A stretch of DNA of 64,000 nt, from NCBI RefSeq assembly GCF_902652685.1, contig NZ_CACRUY010000017.1, positions 26,794 through 90,793 of the forward strand, given 5' to 3'. The notes below the pieces were generated by a model. That model worked only from the letters and a program-made list of their open reading frames with translations. It was not told the origin of the DNA and did not search any database. This DNA is from Mycobacterium sp. Marseille-P9652 (lineage in GTDB: Bacteria; Actinomycetota; Actinomycetes; Mycobacteriales; Mycobacteriaceae). Below, piece by piece: positions 28,955 to 38,097 of the stretch. The position numbers were made by a program, and so were the translations under genes. Every line of letters starts with the position of its first letter. Position 1 is the stretch's first letter.

Positions 28955-31900
28955 TCACTGCGACGGGTGACCGACAGGCTCCGGCCGCGCGACGACCGCA
29001 CCGTTGTGTTCAGGTGCGGGATTGGCCTTGTCACCCAGCATGAGGGCGCGGACCAGGGGACGCGGCCCGAACGGCCGCAGCATGTAACTTGCCGGGCGCG
29101 GACGGACTTTCAGCGGCCACCAGAACCAGCGGCCGAGCAGAGCGGCGATCGACGGTGTCATGAACGAGCGCACGATCAGGGTGTCGAACAGCAGGCCGAG
29201 CCCGATCGTGGTGCCGGCCTGACCGATCGAGCGCAGGTCGCTGGCGGCCATCGACATCATGGTGAAGGCGAACACCAATCCCGCCGAGGTGACGACGCCG
29301 CCGGTCTCGCCCATCGAGCGGATGATGCCGGTCCGCAAGCCCGCGCCGAGCTCCTCCTGGAACCGCGACACCAGCAGCAGGTTGTAGTCCGAGCCCACGG
29401 CGAGAAGGATGATCAGCCCGAACACCGGCGCGATCCAGTTCAAATCCAGACCCAGAATGTGTTGCCAGACAAGCACAGACAGCCCGAATGCCGCGCCCAG
29501 CGAGAGCAACACCGTGCCGACGATCACCAGCGAGGCGACCAGCGCGCGGGTGATGATGACCATCACCGCGAAGATGAGTGTCAGCGCCGCGATCCCGACG
29601 ATCAACAGGTCGTAGCGCGAACCCGCCTGGATGTCGCGGTAGATGGCCGCCGTCCCCGCGAGGTAGAACGTCGCATCGGTGAGCGTGGTTCCCTTCACCG
29701 CCTGATGCGCGGCGGCCAGTTCGGGCTCGACCGCCGCGATGCCCTTCGGGGTCGCCGGGTCCGCGTCATGGGTGATGATGAAGCGCGCGGCCTTGCCGTC
29801 CGGTGACAGGAAGAGCCGCAGACCGCGCTGAAAGTCCGGATTCTGGAAGGCTTCCGGGGGCAGGTAGAAGTAATCGCCACTCTTGGAGGCGTCGAAGGCC
29901 TGGCCCATCGCGCTGGCCGTGTCGGTCATCTGGGTCATCTGTGTGACGAGGCCCGAGAAGCTGCTGTGCATCGTGAGCAGGGTGCCCTGCATGGATTTCG
30001 CGACGGCGATGATCGGCGGGAACTCGGCGACCATCTGCGGCATGATCGCGTCGACGTCGTTCATGTCCTTGATCAGCGTGGTCATGTTCTCGCTGAATTT
30101 GTCCACGCCGTCCATCGCCTCGAACACCGACCGCGTCGCCTGGCAGACCGGGATGTTGAAACAGTGTTGCTCCCAGTACAAGTAACTGCGCAACGGCCGG
30201 GCGAAATCGTCGAAGTCGGCCAGGTGGTCCCGCATCTCGTCCAGGGTGGCCTGCATGTCGTGCATGGCGCCGACCATGTGGTGGGTCCGGTCGCTCAGCT
30301 GCCCCACCAGGGCCTGCATCCGCTCCATCGAGGCGATCATGGCGCCGAGGTCGTCGCTCATCTTCAGCATGTCGTCCGTCCGGTCCCGCATGAACCGAAG
30401 GTTCTGCTGGATCGGGATCGATTGGGCGCTGATCTGAAACGGAATCGATGTGTGCTCGATCGGACCACCCAGCGGCCGCGTAATGCTCTGCACCATCGCG
30501 ATTCCCGGTGACCGGAAGACGTCTTTGGCCACCCTGTCCAGAATGATCATGTCGCCGGTGTTCCGCATGTCGTGATCGCTCTCGACCATGAGGATGTCCG
30601 GATTCATTGTCGCGGCGCTGAAATGGCGCTCGGCGGCCTCGTATCCGACGTTCGAGGGCAGATCGGCGGGTATGTAGAAGCGGTCGTTGAAGCTGAGCTT
30701 CATGCTCGGCATGATGGCGATCCCGACGAGGGCGATCAGCAGCGAGGCCACGAAGATCGGTCCGGGCCAACGGACGGTGGCGGTCCCCATCCGTCGCCAA
30801 CCCCGTGTCTTGATCTTCCGTTTCGGGTCGAGCAGACCGAAGCGGCTCGCGACAGCGACCACGGCGGGGGCCGCGGTGAGCGCACCGGCGACGACGACGA
30901 TCAGGCCCAACGCGGACGGGATACCCAGCGCCTTGAAGTACGAGAGCCGCGCCAAGTGCAGGCACAAGGTGGCGCCCGCGATGGTCAGCCCCGAACCCAG
31001 AATGATGTGAAACGTCCCGCGAAACATGCTGTAGTAGGCCGCTTCTCGATCCAGGCCGGCCTGACGGGCCTCCTGGTAGCGACCGATGAGGAAGATCGCG
31101 TAGTCGGTTCCCGCGGCGATGGCCAGCGACGACAACATGGCGACCACGAACGTCGAGAATCCCAGCAGATCCTTGCTGCCCAGGAGGGCGACCAACCCTC
31201 TGGCCGTGCCCATCTCGAACCCCACCATGACCAGGACGAGCAGCACCGTGCTGACCGAGCGATAGGCGAGGAAGAGCATGATCATGATGACCAGGCCGGT
31301 CACGCCCATCATCACGAACATGCTTTTGTCGGCGGCCTCGTTCATGTCGGTGGTCAGCGGCCCCGGTCCGGTGACGTACACCTTGAGCCCCTTAGGCGGC
31401 GCCGACCGGTCGACGATTTCGCGCACCGCTTTGACGGACTCGTTTCCCAACGTGCTGCCCTGGTTGCCGGCCAGGTTCAATTCGACGTAGGCGGCCTTGC
31501 CGTCTCGGCTCTGGACGCCCGCCGCGGTGAGTGGATCCCCCCAGACGTTTTGAACGTGCTGCACGTGCTTGGGGTCGGCCCCGAGTTTCTGCACGAGGGC
31601 GTCGTAGTAGCGGTGCGCCTCACCCCCGAGGTCACCGAGGTCTTTGTCGCTCTCGAGCACGATCATCGCGATGCTGTCGGAGTCCGACTCGTGGTACTTC
31701 GCACCGATGCGCTTGGCCGCGATCATCGCCGGCGCGTCTTGCGGCGACATCGTCACCGCGTGGCTCCGCGCCACCGATTCGATGGGCGGCACCAGCACGT
31801 TGAGCGCGACGGTCAGCAGCAGCCAGGCGATGATGATCGGCCATGCGAAGCGGTGCACGAACCGCATGAATGCTGGACGAGCATCGCTGCCGGCGCTCAT
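28955..31900 (-). CDS. mmpL: MmpL family RND transporter
   Basis: Inner-membrane RND exporter of 981 residues. It has an N-terminal helix (FAWPIIIAWLLLTVALNVLV), a first periplasmic domain (about 45-190), five to six helices (191-400), a long second periplasmic domain with coiled-coil-like segments (about 420-750), six helices (751-930) and a short tail. GTDYAIFLIGRYQE and GSDYNLLLVSRFQEE are the paired motifs carrying the proton-relay Asp-Tyr residues. MmpL proteins with MmpS partners export siderophores, lipids and drugs; cargo is unknown here. ATG 31900 overlaps the mmpS stop (ATGA). No paralogue number is assigned. Confidence 0.95.
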   Translation of the reverse strand: MSAGSDARPAFMRFVHRFAWPIIIAWLLLTVALNVLVPPIESVARSHAVTMSPQDAPAMIAAKRIGAKYHESDSDSIAMIVLESDKDLGDLGGEAHRYYDALVQKLGADPKHVQHVQNVWGDPLTAAGVQSRDGKAAYVELNLAGNQGSTLGNESVKAVREIVDRSAPPKGLKVYVTGPGPLTTDMNEAADKSMFVMMGVTGLVIMIMLFLAYRSVSTVLLVLVMVGFEMGTARGLVALLGSKDLLGFSTFVVAMLSSLAIAAGTDYAIFLIGRYQEARQAGLDREAAYYSMFRGTFHIILGSGLTIAGATLCLHLARLSYFKALGIPSALGLIVVVAGALTAAPAVVAVASRFGLLDPKRKIKTRGWRRMGTATVRWPGPIFVASLLIALVGIAIMPSMKLSFNDRFYIPADLPSNVGYEAAERHFSAATMNPDILMVESDHDMRNTGDMIILDRVAKDVFRSPGIAMVQSITRPLGGPIEHTSIPFQISAQSIPIQQNLRFMRDRTDDMLKMSDDLGAMIASMERMQALVGQLSDRTHHMVGAMHDMQATLDEMRDHLADFDDFARPLRSYLYWEQHCFNIPVCQATRSVFEAMDGVDKFSENMTTLIKDMNDVDAIMPQMVAEFPPIIAVAKSMQGTLLTMHSSFSGLVTQMTQMTDTASAMGQAFDASKSGDYFYLPPEAFQNPDFQRGLRLFLSPDGKAARFIITHDADPATPKGIAAVEPELAAAHQAVKGTTLTDATFYLAGTAAIYRDIQAGSRYDLLIVGIAALTLIFAVMVIITRALVASLVIVGTVLLSLGAAFGLSVLVWQHILGLDLNWIAPVFGLIILLAVGSDYNLLLVSRFQEELGAGLRTGIIRSMGETGGVVTSAGLVFAFTMMSMAASDLRSIGQAGTTIGLGLLFDTLIVRSFMTPSIAALLGRWFWWPLKVRPRPASYMLRPFGPRPLVRALMLGDKANPAPEHNGAVVARPEPVGHPSQ

Positions 31901-32328
31901 GCGGCCTTCACCAAACAGAACGTCTGGGCGTCGCGTCCGGCCGAGGAGTGCTCGGCCTTGACCTCTCCGTTGACGGTGATGCGACATCCGATGGTGTCGC
32001 TGTTGCCCTGCGCCACCAGGTTGGCCATGACGGCCGGCACCGTCGTCTCGATGGTGTAGCTCCACGGGAGGTTGGTGAAGTCGGCCTGCTGGGGCTGGGC
32101 GTTCTTGTCCAGGTAGCTCACGCTGCCTGACGTCTCGCCGGGTCCGTAGACCTCGTAGGTCACCTGCTTGACATGTGACGGTTCGAGCGGCCTGGCGCTG
32201 CTGCCGGTGGCGGTGAAGATGGCGTCCGAGCCGAACACTCCGCGAAGCCGGTCGACGGCGACCCCACCGACGGTGACTGCCACGACGACCACGAGCGGGA
32301 CCCACGCGCGCTTGACCAGGGTCAACAT
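31897..32328 (-). CDS. mmpS: MmpS family accessory protein
   Basis: 143-residue partner of MmpL. One N-terminal membrane helix (VKRAWVPLVVVVAVTVGGVA) is followed by a periplasmic beta-rich domain with VTYEVYGPGETSGSVSYLD, LPWSYTIETTVPAV and a Cys pair (CRITVNGEV, FCLVKAA), all typical of MmpS. ATG 32328 is preceded by GAGGAGGCAACG, a strong ribosome site. It is first in the mmpS-mmpL-flavodoxin operon. The predicted promoter about 165 bases upstream contains a CsoR/RicR-like operator. Confidence 0.95.
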   Translation of the reverse strand: MLTLVKRAWVPLVVVVAVTVGGVAVDRLRGVFGSDAIFTATGSSARPLEPSHVKQVTYEVYGPGETSGSVSYLDKNAQPQQADFTNLPWSYTIETTVPAVMANLVAQGNSDTIGCRITVNGEVKAEHSSAGRDAQTFCLVKAA

Positions 32329-32490
32329 CGTTGCCTCCTCTCCGTCACGGCCGGATCCCTCGCTGCGTAGTGTCGGCCCGCCGCCGAGGCGACCAATAGG
32401 GCCGATAGGCCCTGCACCGAGGGCCACGGGGAACGAAAACCCGATTGGTCACCGGCCCGGCATGGCATCACGCTCGAGGCGACACACTCA

Positions 32491-32519
32491 GATATACCAT
32501 ACCCCCTAGGGTATAGCAA
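32491..32519 (-). promoter_or_regulatory. mmpS promoter with CsoR/RicR-like operator in the spacer
   Basis: Read on the minus strand: -35 TTGCTA (32519-32514), 17-base spacer, -10 TATATC (32496-32491). The inverted repeat ATACCC-CCTA-GGGTAT (32499-32514) fills the spacer. C/G-tract operators with ATACCC...GGGTAT arms are those of the CsoR/RicR/CstR repressors, which respond to copper or persulfide. A bound repressor here would block polymerase. A further TACCCGGGTA palindrome lies at 32544-32553. No CsoR-family gene is in the window. Confidence 0.55.
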
Positions 32520-32784
32520 CGGGCGCAGAAGACCGTCCGCCGTTACCCGGGTAGTTCGCTTCGCCGCCCCGCCAGAGGCGCCTCGCTCACGCTCGCGGAG
32601 GACCCTCCGCCCAACCGCTCGGCAGCATCGGCAGGACGGGCCCGCCGCCACCCAGCGTCCTGAGGCCGACCGCCGGTGCGCCACCGGATTCGCCCGTCAC
32701 ACCGGCGAATCCGATGCGTCCGGCCCCGCGTTCGTTGCGCGGCACCTTTGGTTCCCGCGCGACTTCTTTGCGCCCGGACCGGCG
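32520..32784. other. Divergent gap between the mmpS promoter and the anti-sigma/sigC frame
   Basis: About 265 bases with no convincing gene. It holds the TACCCGGGTA palindrome (32544-32553) and a stem-loop with ten-base arms at 32685-32713. It must hold the rightward promoter of the anti-sigma/sigC frame, which I could not place. Confidence 0.5.
32685..32713. repeat. Inverted repeat CGGATTCGCC-N9-GGCGAATCCG
   Basis: Perfect ten-base arms with a nine-base loop, 72 bases ahead of the first possible start of the anti-sigma/sigC frame. It could be an operator or a leader stem-loop. Confidence 0.6.
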
Positions 32785-34146
32785 ATGCGCAACGATGCAG
32801 GGATGCGGTGTGACGTTGCGCGCGAGGCGCTTTCTGCGCGGTTGGACGGCGAGCGCCCGCAGGTGCTCGCGCAGCAGGTCGACGCCCACCTCGAAACCTG
32901 CCGCGGTTGTCGATCCTGGCTGATCGGCGCGGCAGTGCAGACCCGTCGACTGGCCTCCGCCGGGCCCGGCCAGGCGCCGGACCTGGTGAACACGATCCTG
33001 GCGCGCGTCGGGGTTGCGTCGCCCGGCGGGGATGGTCGCTGGATGCGCGCGGTGCGATCACGTTACCGGCGCTTCGGACTGGTCGCGGTCGGGCTGTTCC
33101 AGGTGGCCATCGCGGCCGCCCAGATCGGCGGCATCGACTTCGGCATGATCTCGTCCCACATGCATGGGGCGATGTCCGGTGAGCACCTGATGCACGAGTC
33201 CACCGCGTGGCTGCTGGCGCTCGGGATGGCCATGATCGCGGCCGGCATCTGGCCCGTCACCGCGATCGGCGTCGCGGCGATCACCGGGGTGTACTCCGTG
33301 GCGCTCCTGGGTTACGTGATCGTCGACGCCTTCGACGGCGAGGTGACCGCGGCGCGCATCGCCAGCCACATGCCCCTGCTCCTCGGCCTGGCGTTCGCGG
33401 TGCTGGTCGCCCGGGAACGCGTCGGCGCGCACGGCGACCGCCCCGCCGACGCCTCCCCCGTCGACCGCAACCCGCCACGCGCCGCATCGCCCGCCGGGCG
33501 CCGGCGCGCCCACCTGTGGCCCATCAACCGGGCCGTCGCTACGACGACCCGTCGTAGGCTGGTCCGCCCGGCGACACTAAGGTTGTTCGGCATGACCGCG
33601 TCCAGCGACGACGAGGCCGTCACCGCGCTGGCCCTCGCGGCCGCCGGCGGGGATGCCGGGGCGCTCGAGGCGTTCATCAGGGCCACCCAGCAGGACGTGT
33701 GGCGGTTCGTCGCCTACCTGTCGGACGCGGGCAACGCCGATGACCTGACCCAGGAGACCTTCCTGCGCGCGATCGGTGCCATCGAACGCTTCTCGGCACG
33801 TTCCAGCGCGCGGACGTGGCTGCTGTCCATCGCCCGTCGGGTCGTCGCCGATCACATCCGCTACGCGCAGTCGCGGCCGCGCGCGGCGGTCGGCGCCGAT
33901 CCCGAGCATTTCCCGCGCGGGGACGGCCACGCGCGCGGGTTCGAGGACCTCGTCGAGGTGACCGCGATGATCGCCAACCTCAGCACCGAACAGCGCGAGG
34001 CATTGCTGCTCACCCAGCTGCTCGGCCTGCCCTATGCCGACGCCGCGGCGGTGTGCGGCTGTCCCGTGGGCACGATCCGGTCCCGCGTCGCGCGCGCCCG
34101 CGACGCCCTGCTGGCCGACGCCGAACGCGAAGACCTCACCGGCTAG
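32785..34146 (+). CDS. Zinc-finger membrane anti-sigma-like protein continuous with SigC (453-aa fused frame)
   Basis: One stop-free frame. Residues 7-50 are an anti-sigma zinc finger: Cys9 and HLETCRGC (His35, Cys39, Cys42). Residues 98-210 hold four predicted helices. The first external loop (119-138) is rich in Met and His (HMHGAM, HLMHE). After a Pro/Arg linker (211-269) comes complete SigC from Met270. Four helices put both ends in the cytoplasm, so the sigma domain could be tethered beside its inhibitor. The N-terminal part resembles Rv0093c, an orphan in M. tuberculosis far from sigC. Start 32785 or 32803 ([10 protein letters not shown]) is uncertain. Two separately initiated proteins are the alternative. 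Confidence 0.75.
   Translation: MRNDAGMRCDVAREALSARLDGERPQVLAQQVDAHLETCRGCRSWLIGAAVQTRRLASAGPGQAPDLVNTILARVGVASPGGDGRWMRAVRSRYRRFGLVAVGLFQVAIAAAQIGGIDFGMISSHMHGAMSGEHLMHESTAWLLALGMAMIAAGIWPVTAIGVAAITGVYSVALLGYVIVDAFDGEVTAARIASHMPLLLGLAFAVLVARERVGAHGDRPADASPVDRNPPRAASPAGRRRAHLWPINRAVATTTRRRLVRPATLRLFGMTASSDDEAVTALALAAAGGDAGALEAFIRATQQDVWRFVAYLSDAGNADDLTQETFLRAIGAIERFSARSSARTWLLSIARRVVADHIRYAQSRPRAAVGADPEHFPRGDGHARGFEDLVEVTAMIANLSTEQREALLLTQLLGLPYADAAAVCGCPVGTIRSRVARARDALLADAEREDLTG
33592..34146 (+). CDS. sigC: ECF sigma factor SigC (internal start)
   Basis: 184 residues from ATG 33592 ([13 protein letters not shown]), matching the length and start of M. tuberculosis SigC (185). Region 2 carries [18 protein letters not shown]; region 4 carries [20 protein letters not shown], the helix-turn-helix. 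AAGG nine bases before the ATG could serve as ribosome site. SigC in M. tuberculosis is an ECF factor without a known adjacent anti-sigma factor and has been linked to copper nutrition and virulence. Here the same frame continues upstream into an anti-sigma-like protein. The stop overlaps convergent cobK by four bases. Confidence 0.9.
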   Translation: MTASSDDEAVTALALAAAGGDAGALEAFIRATQQDVWRFVAYLSDAGNADDLTQETFLRAIGAIERFSARSSARTWLLSIARRVVADHIRYAQSRPRAAVGADPEHFPRGDGHARGFEDLVEVTAMIANLSTEQREALLLTQLLGLPYADAAAVCGCPVGTIRSRVARARDALLADAEREDLTG

Positions 34147-34868
34147 CCCAACCCCGCGACCCAGTCGGCCGCGTCCTGCACGGCGCCGACGGTCCGCACC
34201 CCCGGCGGCAGCGGCGGGCGCGCCACCATCACCACCGGAATATTAAGCGCCGCAGCCGCATCCAGCTTGGCCCGGGTCATGTCACCGCCGCTGTTCTTGG
34301 TCACCAGGGCCTTGATGTCGTGCTCGCGCAGCAGCCCCAGTTCGTCGTCGTAGCGGTACGGGCCGCGCGAGAGCACCAGCCGGGTACGTCGCGGCAGTAC
34401 GGCGGCGTCGGGCTCCGTGACCGCCCGGATCAGGAACCATGCGTCGCTGCCGGCGAAGGCCTCGACGCCCGAGCGGCCCGTGGTCAGGAACACCCGCGGG
34501 TACCCTTGCAACGCAACGACCTTGGCGGCCTCGACGTCCGAGGCGACGACGATCGCGCCACCGGGGTCCCATGCGGGACGGGCGAGCACCAGTAGCGGTA
34601 TCCGCATCTCGTCGCACGCGAGCGCGGCGTGGGCGGTCATGGTCGCCGCGAACGGGTGGGTGGCGTCGACGACGGCGTCGATGTGGTTGTCCGCCAGGTA
34701 TTGCCGCAGCCCGGGCACACCGCCGAAACCGCCGATCCGCACCGGACCGACCGGCAACGCGGGATCGGGCACCCGGCCGGCCAGCGAACTGACGATGTCG
34801 ACCTGCGGGTGCAGCGCCTTCGCCAGCGCGCGGGCCTCGGCGGTGCCCCCGAGCAGCAGCACGCGCAT
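34143..34868 (-). CDS. cobK: Precorrin-6A reductase CobK
   Basis: NADPH-dependent reduction of precorrin-6A to dihydro-precorrin-6. 241 residues (M. tuberculosis 244). [16 protein letters not shown] is the Rossmann loop; [17 protein letters not shown] and [16 protein letters not shown] are family signatures, and [16 protein letters not shown] is near the C-terminus. ATG 34868 shares one base with the cobM stop (TGATG), giving a coupled cobL-cobM-cobK operon. Convergent with sigC. Confidence 0.96.
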   Translation of the reverse strand: MRVLLLGGTAEARALAKALHPQVDIVSSLAGRVPDPALPVGPVRIGGFGGVPGLRQYLADNHIDAVVDATHPFAATMTAHAALACDEMRIPLLVLARPAWDPGGAIVVASDVEAAKVVALQGYPRVFLTTGRSGVEAFAGSDAWFLIRAVTEPDAAVLPRRTRLVLSRGPYRYDDELGLLREHDIKALVTKNSGGDMTRAKLDAAAALNIPVVMVARPPLPPGVRTVGAVQDAADWVAGLG

Positions 34869-35623
34869 CAGTGCCGGCTCCCCCGGGTTCGCCCGGTGGA
34901 GTACAGGTAGCTGTCGGTGAATCCCTCGGCGGCCAGCGCGTCGCCCACGACGATGACGGCGGTCTTGGTGATGCCGGCGTCGTGCACCTGAGCGGCGATG
35001 CAGGCGAGCGTGCCGCGCAGAACGGTCTCTTGCGGCCAACTCACGAAAGCAACGACGGCCGTGGGTGTTTCGGGTCGGTACCCGCCTTCGAGGAGTTCGG
35101 GGACGATGGCGTCGATCTGGGCGGCGGCCAGGTGCAGGACCAGGGTGCCGCCGGACGCGGCAAGGGTGCGCAGTTCTTCCCCGGGCGGCATGGGTGTCGA
35201 CAGGGTGGCCACCCGGGTCAGCGTCACGGTCTGGGCCACGCCGGGCACGGTGAGCTCGCGCTTCAGGGCGGCGGCCGCCGCCGCGAATGCCGGCACGCCC
35301 GGCACGATCTCGTAGTCGATGCCCCGCTCGTCCAGACGCCGGCACTGCTCGGCCAGCGCGCTGTACAGCGACGGGTCACCGGAGTGCAGCCGCGCGACAT
35401 CGTCACCGGCGGCGTGGGCGTGTGCGAGTTCGTCGACGATCTGATCGAGCGTCAGCGGGCCGGTGTCAACGATTTTCGCGCCGGGGGGGCACAGCGCCAG
35501 CAGGTCGTCGGGCATGATCGACCCCGCGTAGAGGCAGGTGGTGCATCGTTGCAGCAGGCGCTGGCCGCGGACGGTGATGAGGTCGGCCGCGCCGGGGCCC
35601 GCACCGATGAAGTACACCGTCAT
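34868..35623 (-). CDS. cobM: Precorrin-4 C11-methyltransferase CobM
   Basis: SAM-dependent C11 methylation of precorrin-4. 251 residues. FIGAGPGAADLITVRG is the SAM-binding loop; YAGSIMPDDLL, LHSGDPSLYSALAEQ and VPGVPAFAAAAAAL match the methylase fold. ATG 35623 overlaps the cobL stop (ATGA), and its own stop shares a base with the cobK start. Sequence upstream in the same frame is an artefact of the long high-GC open frame over cobL. Confidence 0.96.
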   Translation of the reverse strand: MTVYFIGAGPGAADLITVRGQRLLQRCTTCLYAGSIMPDDLLALCPPGAKIVDTGPLTLDQIVDELAHAHAAGDDVARLHSGDPSLYSALAEQCRRLDERGIDYEIVPGVPAFAAAAAALKRELTVPGVAQTVTLTRVATLSTPMPPGEELRTLAASGGTLVLHLAAAQIDAIVPELLEGGYRPETPTAVVAFVSWPQETVLRGTLACIAAQVHDAGITKTAVIVVGDALAAEGFTDSYLYSTGRTRGSRH

Positions 35624-36789
35624 CGCGTCAGCACCCATTGGGTGACCGGATACTGCGGGCGCCAACCGGTGAAGCCGCCCAGCGGCTCGCCCTGATAGTG
35701 CTGGAACCGGTGCAGCTGGCCGCCGTGCTTCGAATGATACTGTGCCAGAACCGCTTCCGATTCGGCGGTGACGACGTTGGCGACCAGCCTCGAGCCTTTC
35801 GGCAGGTGTTCCAGACACGCGTCGAGCAGGCCCAGCTGGGTCAGACCGCCGCCGATGAAGATGGCCGACGGTGCGTCCGCCCCGTCGAACGCGTCGGGCG
35901 CGGCGCCGCGCACGTCGATGCCGACTCCGAAGGCCGCCGCGTTGGTGGTGATGTTGGCGCGGCGCCGCTCGTCGCGCTCGAACGCCACCGCGGTGCATCC
36001 GGGCCAGCGCAGGCACCATTCCACGCTGATGCTGCCGGAGCCCGCGCCGACGTCCCACAACCGCTCCCCCGGCCGCGGTGCCAGGGCCGCCAGGGTGGCC
36101 GCGCGGATTGCGAGTTTGGTGATCTGGCCGTCGCTGGCGAACGCGGCGTCGGGAAGTGGCGAGACGCGCTCGTCGGGCAGGTAGCGCACGGCGGTGACGT
36201 TGAGGTCGTCGACGTCGGGTGGGTCGGCTGCCCACTGACGGGCCGTCCCATCGCGGCGCCGCTCGGTTGGGCCGCCGAGGTGTTCGAGCACGGTGAACTC
36301 GGAGTCGCCGCGTCCGTGAGCGGCGAGCAACGACGCCAATTCCGTTGGGGTGGAGCGGTCGCGGGCCAGCACGACCGCCTGCCCACCCCGGCGCACCGCC
36401 GTGTGGGGCGGCGCGGTGACCAGGCTGATCACCTCGGTCTCCTGGACGGTCCAGCCCATCCGCGCGCACGCCAGCGTCACCGAGGACACGTGCGGCAGCA
36501 CGGTGACCCTCTCCGCGCCGTGCAGCCGGATCAAAGTGCCGCCGACGCCGTGCAGCAGTGGGTCGCCGCTGGCCACCACGTGGACGTCCTCCGTGTGGCG
36601 ATCGGGCAGGCTTCGCAGGGCGGGCAGCATCGGCGACGGCCATTCGTGGCGCGGGGCGGACACGGTGTCGTCGAGCAGGTCGAGCTGCCGCTTCGACCCG
36701 TAAATGACTGTGGCTCTGCGTAATTGGTGGCGTGAGCTTTCGGCCAGGCCCGCCATGCCGTCGGCGCCGATTCCCACGACGATGATCAT
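35620..36789 (-). CDS. cobL: Precorrin-6Y C5,15-methyltransferase (decarboxylating) CobL
   Basis: Bifunctional enzyme of 389 residues. The N-terminal CbiE-like methylase (1-205; VVGIGADGMAGLAE, VVASGDPLLHGVGGTL) methylates C5 and C15. The C-terminal CbiT-like Rossmann methyltransferase (about 206-389; LWDVGAGSGSISVEW, FIGGGLTQ) decarboxylates the acetate side chain. ATG 36789 has GGGGAGGAG about ten bases upstream. First gene of cobL-cobM-cobK; the end overlaps cobM by four bases. Confidence 0.96.
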   Translation of the reverse strand: MIIVVGIGADGMAGLAESSRHQLRRATVIYGSKRQLDLLDDTVSAPRHEWPSPMLPALRSLPDRHTEDVHVVASGDPLLHGVGGTLIRLHGAERVTVLPHVSSVTLACARMGWTVQETEVISLVTAPPHTAVRRGGQAVVLARDRSTPTELASLLAAHGRGDSEFTVLEHLGGPTERRRDGTARQWAADPPDVDDLNVTAVRYLPDERVSPLPDAAFASDGQITKLAIRAATLAALAPRPGERLWDVGAGSGSISVEWCLRWPGCTAVAFERDERRRANITTNAAAFGVGIDVRGAAPDAFDGADAPSAIFIGGGLTQLGLLDACLEHLPKGSRLVANVVTAESEAVLAQYHSKHGGQLHRFQHYQGEPLGGFTGWRPQYPVTQWVLTR

Positions 36790-36839
36790 TGCGCGCCGCT
36801 CCTCCCCATCGCTTCGCTCTGCATCGTCGCCGGCGCGGA

Positions 36840-37586
36840 TCATCGCGGCATCCTGCGCCACACGGCCTGCGGCAGCAGCCGCATGACGAAGAAGGTCGGC
36901 TGCAGCGCCCACGGGATCCACACGGTGCGGCGGCCTTTCGCGAGAGCGCGCGCGGTCGCCGCGGCGACCTGCTCTGGCGTGCTGGACAGCGGAGCGGGCG
37001 TCATGCCCTGCGTCATGCGGCCGATGACGAATCCGGGGCGGGCGATCAGGAGCTTGACGCCCGTGCCGTGCAGCGCGTCGGCGAGCCCGCAGGCGAAGCC
37101 GTCCAGGCCGGCCTTCGCCGAGCCGTACACATAGTTGGCGCGGCGGACCCGGACGCCGGCCACCGAGGAGAACACTACGAGGGTGCCGCGCCCCGCCGCC
37201 CGCATCGCGCTCGCCAGGTGCGTGAGCATGCTGACCTGGGCGACGTAGTCGGTGTGGACGATGGCCACGGCGTGGGCGGCGTCGGTCTCGGCGCGGGCCT
37301 GGTCGCCGAGGATTCCGAAGGCCAACACGGCGGTGCCCAAGGGTCCGTGCTCGGCGACGATCGAGTCGACCAGCGGGCCGTGTGAGACCAGGTCGTCGGC
37401 ATCGAACTCTCGGGTGTGCACGTCGGCCGCCCCCGCGGCCTTCAGCGCGGCGACCTCGTCGCCGAGCCGATCGGCATTGCGGGCCGCGAGGATCAGCGTC
37501 GCGCCGGGAGCCAGGCGCCGCGCGAGCTCGATGCCGATCTCGCTTCGGCCGCCCAGGATGAGAACCGGCGCACCCGTGTCGTCCAC
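36840..37586 (-). CDS. Short-chain dehydrogenase/reductase, DprE2-like (Rv2073c position)
   Basis: 248-residue SDR. The nucleotide loop is the variant [17 protein letters not shown], followed by ILAARN. Catalytic Ser is in VVFSSVAG; Tyr/Lys are in YVYGSAKAG. The C-terminal [21 protein letters not shown] resembles the membrane-associating tail of decaprenylphosphoryl-ribose 2-epimerase reductases. The substrate is unknown. It is upstream of cobL on the same strand with a 50-base gap, and divergent from the biliverdin-reductase-like gene. Confidence 0.9.
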   Translation of the reverse strand: MDDTGAPVLILGGRSEIGIELARRLAPGATLILAARNADRLGDEVAALKAAGAADVHTREFDADDLVSHGPLVDSIVAEHGPLGTAVLAFGILGDQARAETDAAHAVAIVHTDYVAQVSMLTHLASAMRAAGRGTLVVFSSVAGVRVRRANYVYGSAKAGLDGFACGLADALHGTGVKLLIARPGFVIGRMTQGMTPAPLSSTPEQVAAATARALAKGRRTVWIPWALQPTFFVMRLLPQAVWRRMPR

Positions 37587-37621
37587 GGCTGCGATTATCG
37601 CCTGCGCTAGCGTGGGCGGTG

Positions 37622-38035
37622 ATGGCGAATACCACTACACGGCTCACCGACGACGCGCTGGCATTCCTGTCCGAACGTCACCTGGCGATGCTGACCACGT
37701 TGCGCGCCGACGGTTCACCGCATGTGGTGGCTGTCGGCTTCACCTTTGACCCCAAGACCCACATCGCCCGCGTGATCACCACCGGCGGTTCGCAGAAGGC
37801 CGTCAATGCCGAGCGTGGTGGGGTGGCCGTGCTCAGCCAGGTCGACGGCGCGCGGTGGCTGTCACTGGAGGGTCGGTCGACGGTGAACACCGACGCCGAC
37901 GCCGTGCGTGACGCCGAACTGCGCTACGCCCAGCGCTACCGCACGCCGCGGGTCAATCCGAAGAGGGTCGTCATCGAGGTGCAGATCGAGCGGGTGCTGG
38001 GGTCGTCGGATTTGTTGGACCGGGTTGGGAAGTAA
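37622..38035 (+). CDS. F420-dependent biliverdin reductase-like split-barrel protein (Rv2074-like)
   Basis: 137 residues, the same length as M. tuberculosis Rv2074, which reduces biliverdin with F420H2. [20 protein letters not shown] and [20 protein letters not shown], and the C-terminal [19 protein letters not shown] are family-typical. I chose ATG 37622; a GTG directly before it is possible. Only 35 bases separate it from the divergent SDR, so the promoters must overlap. Confidence 0.92.
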   Translation: MANTTTRLTDDALAFLSERHLAMLTTLRADGSPHVVAVGFTFDPKTHIARVITTGGSQKAVNAERGGVAVLSQVDGARWLSLEGRSTVNTDADAVRDAELRYAQRYRTPRVNPKRVVIEVQIERVLGSSDLLDRVGK

Positions 38036-38097
38036 CTGGCGCCACCTTTATCGATGCCGCCGTCTAGTTCAGGCAGTCAACGTATTGCCAGCTAGGC

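Noticed and set aside
34868-36643. A 591-codon cobM with long N-terminal extension
   Set aside because: The extension is the wrong frame of cobL; CobM proper begins at ATG 35623 with its SAM loop.
38036-38097. Attachment site or mobile-element border beside the toxin locus
   Set aside because: No direct repeats, integrase, transposase or tRNA was seen, so the AT-rich segment cannot be tied to a specific element.
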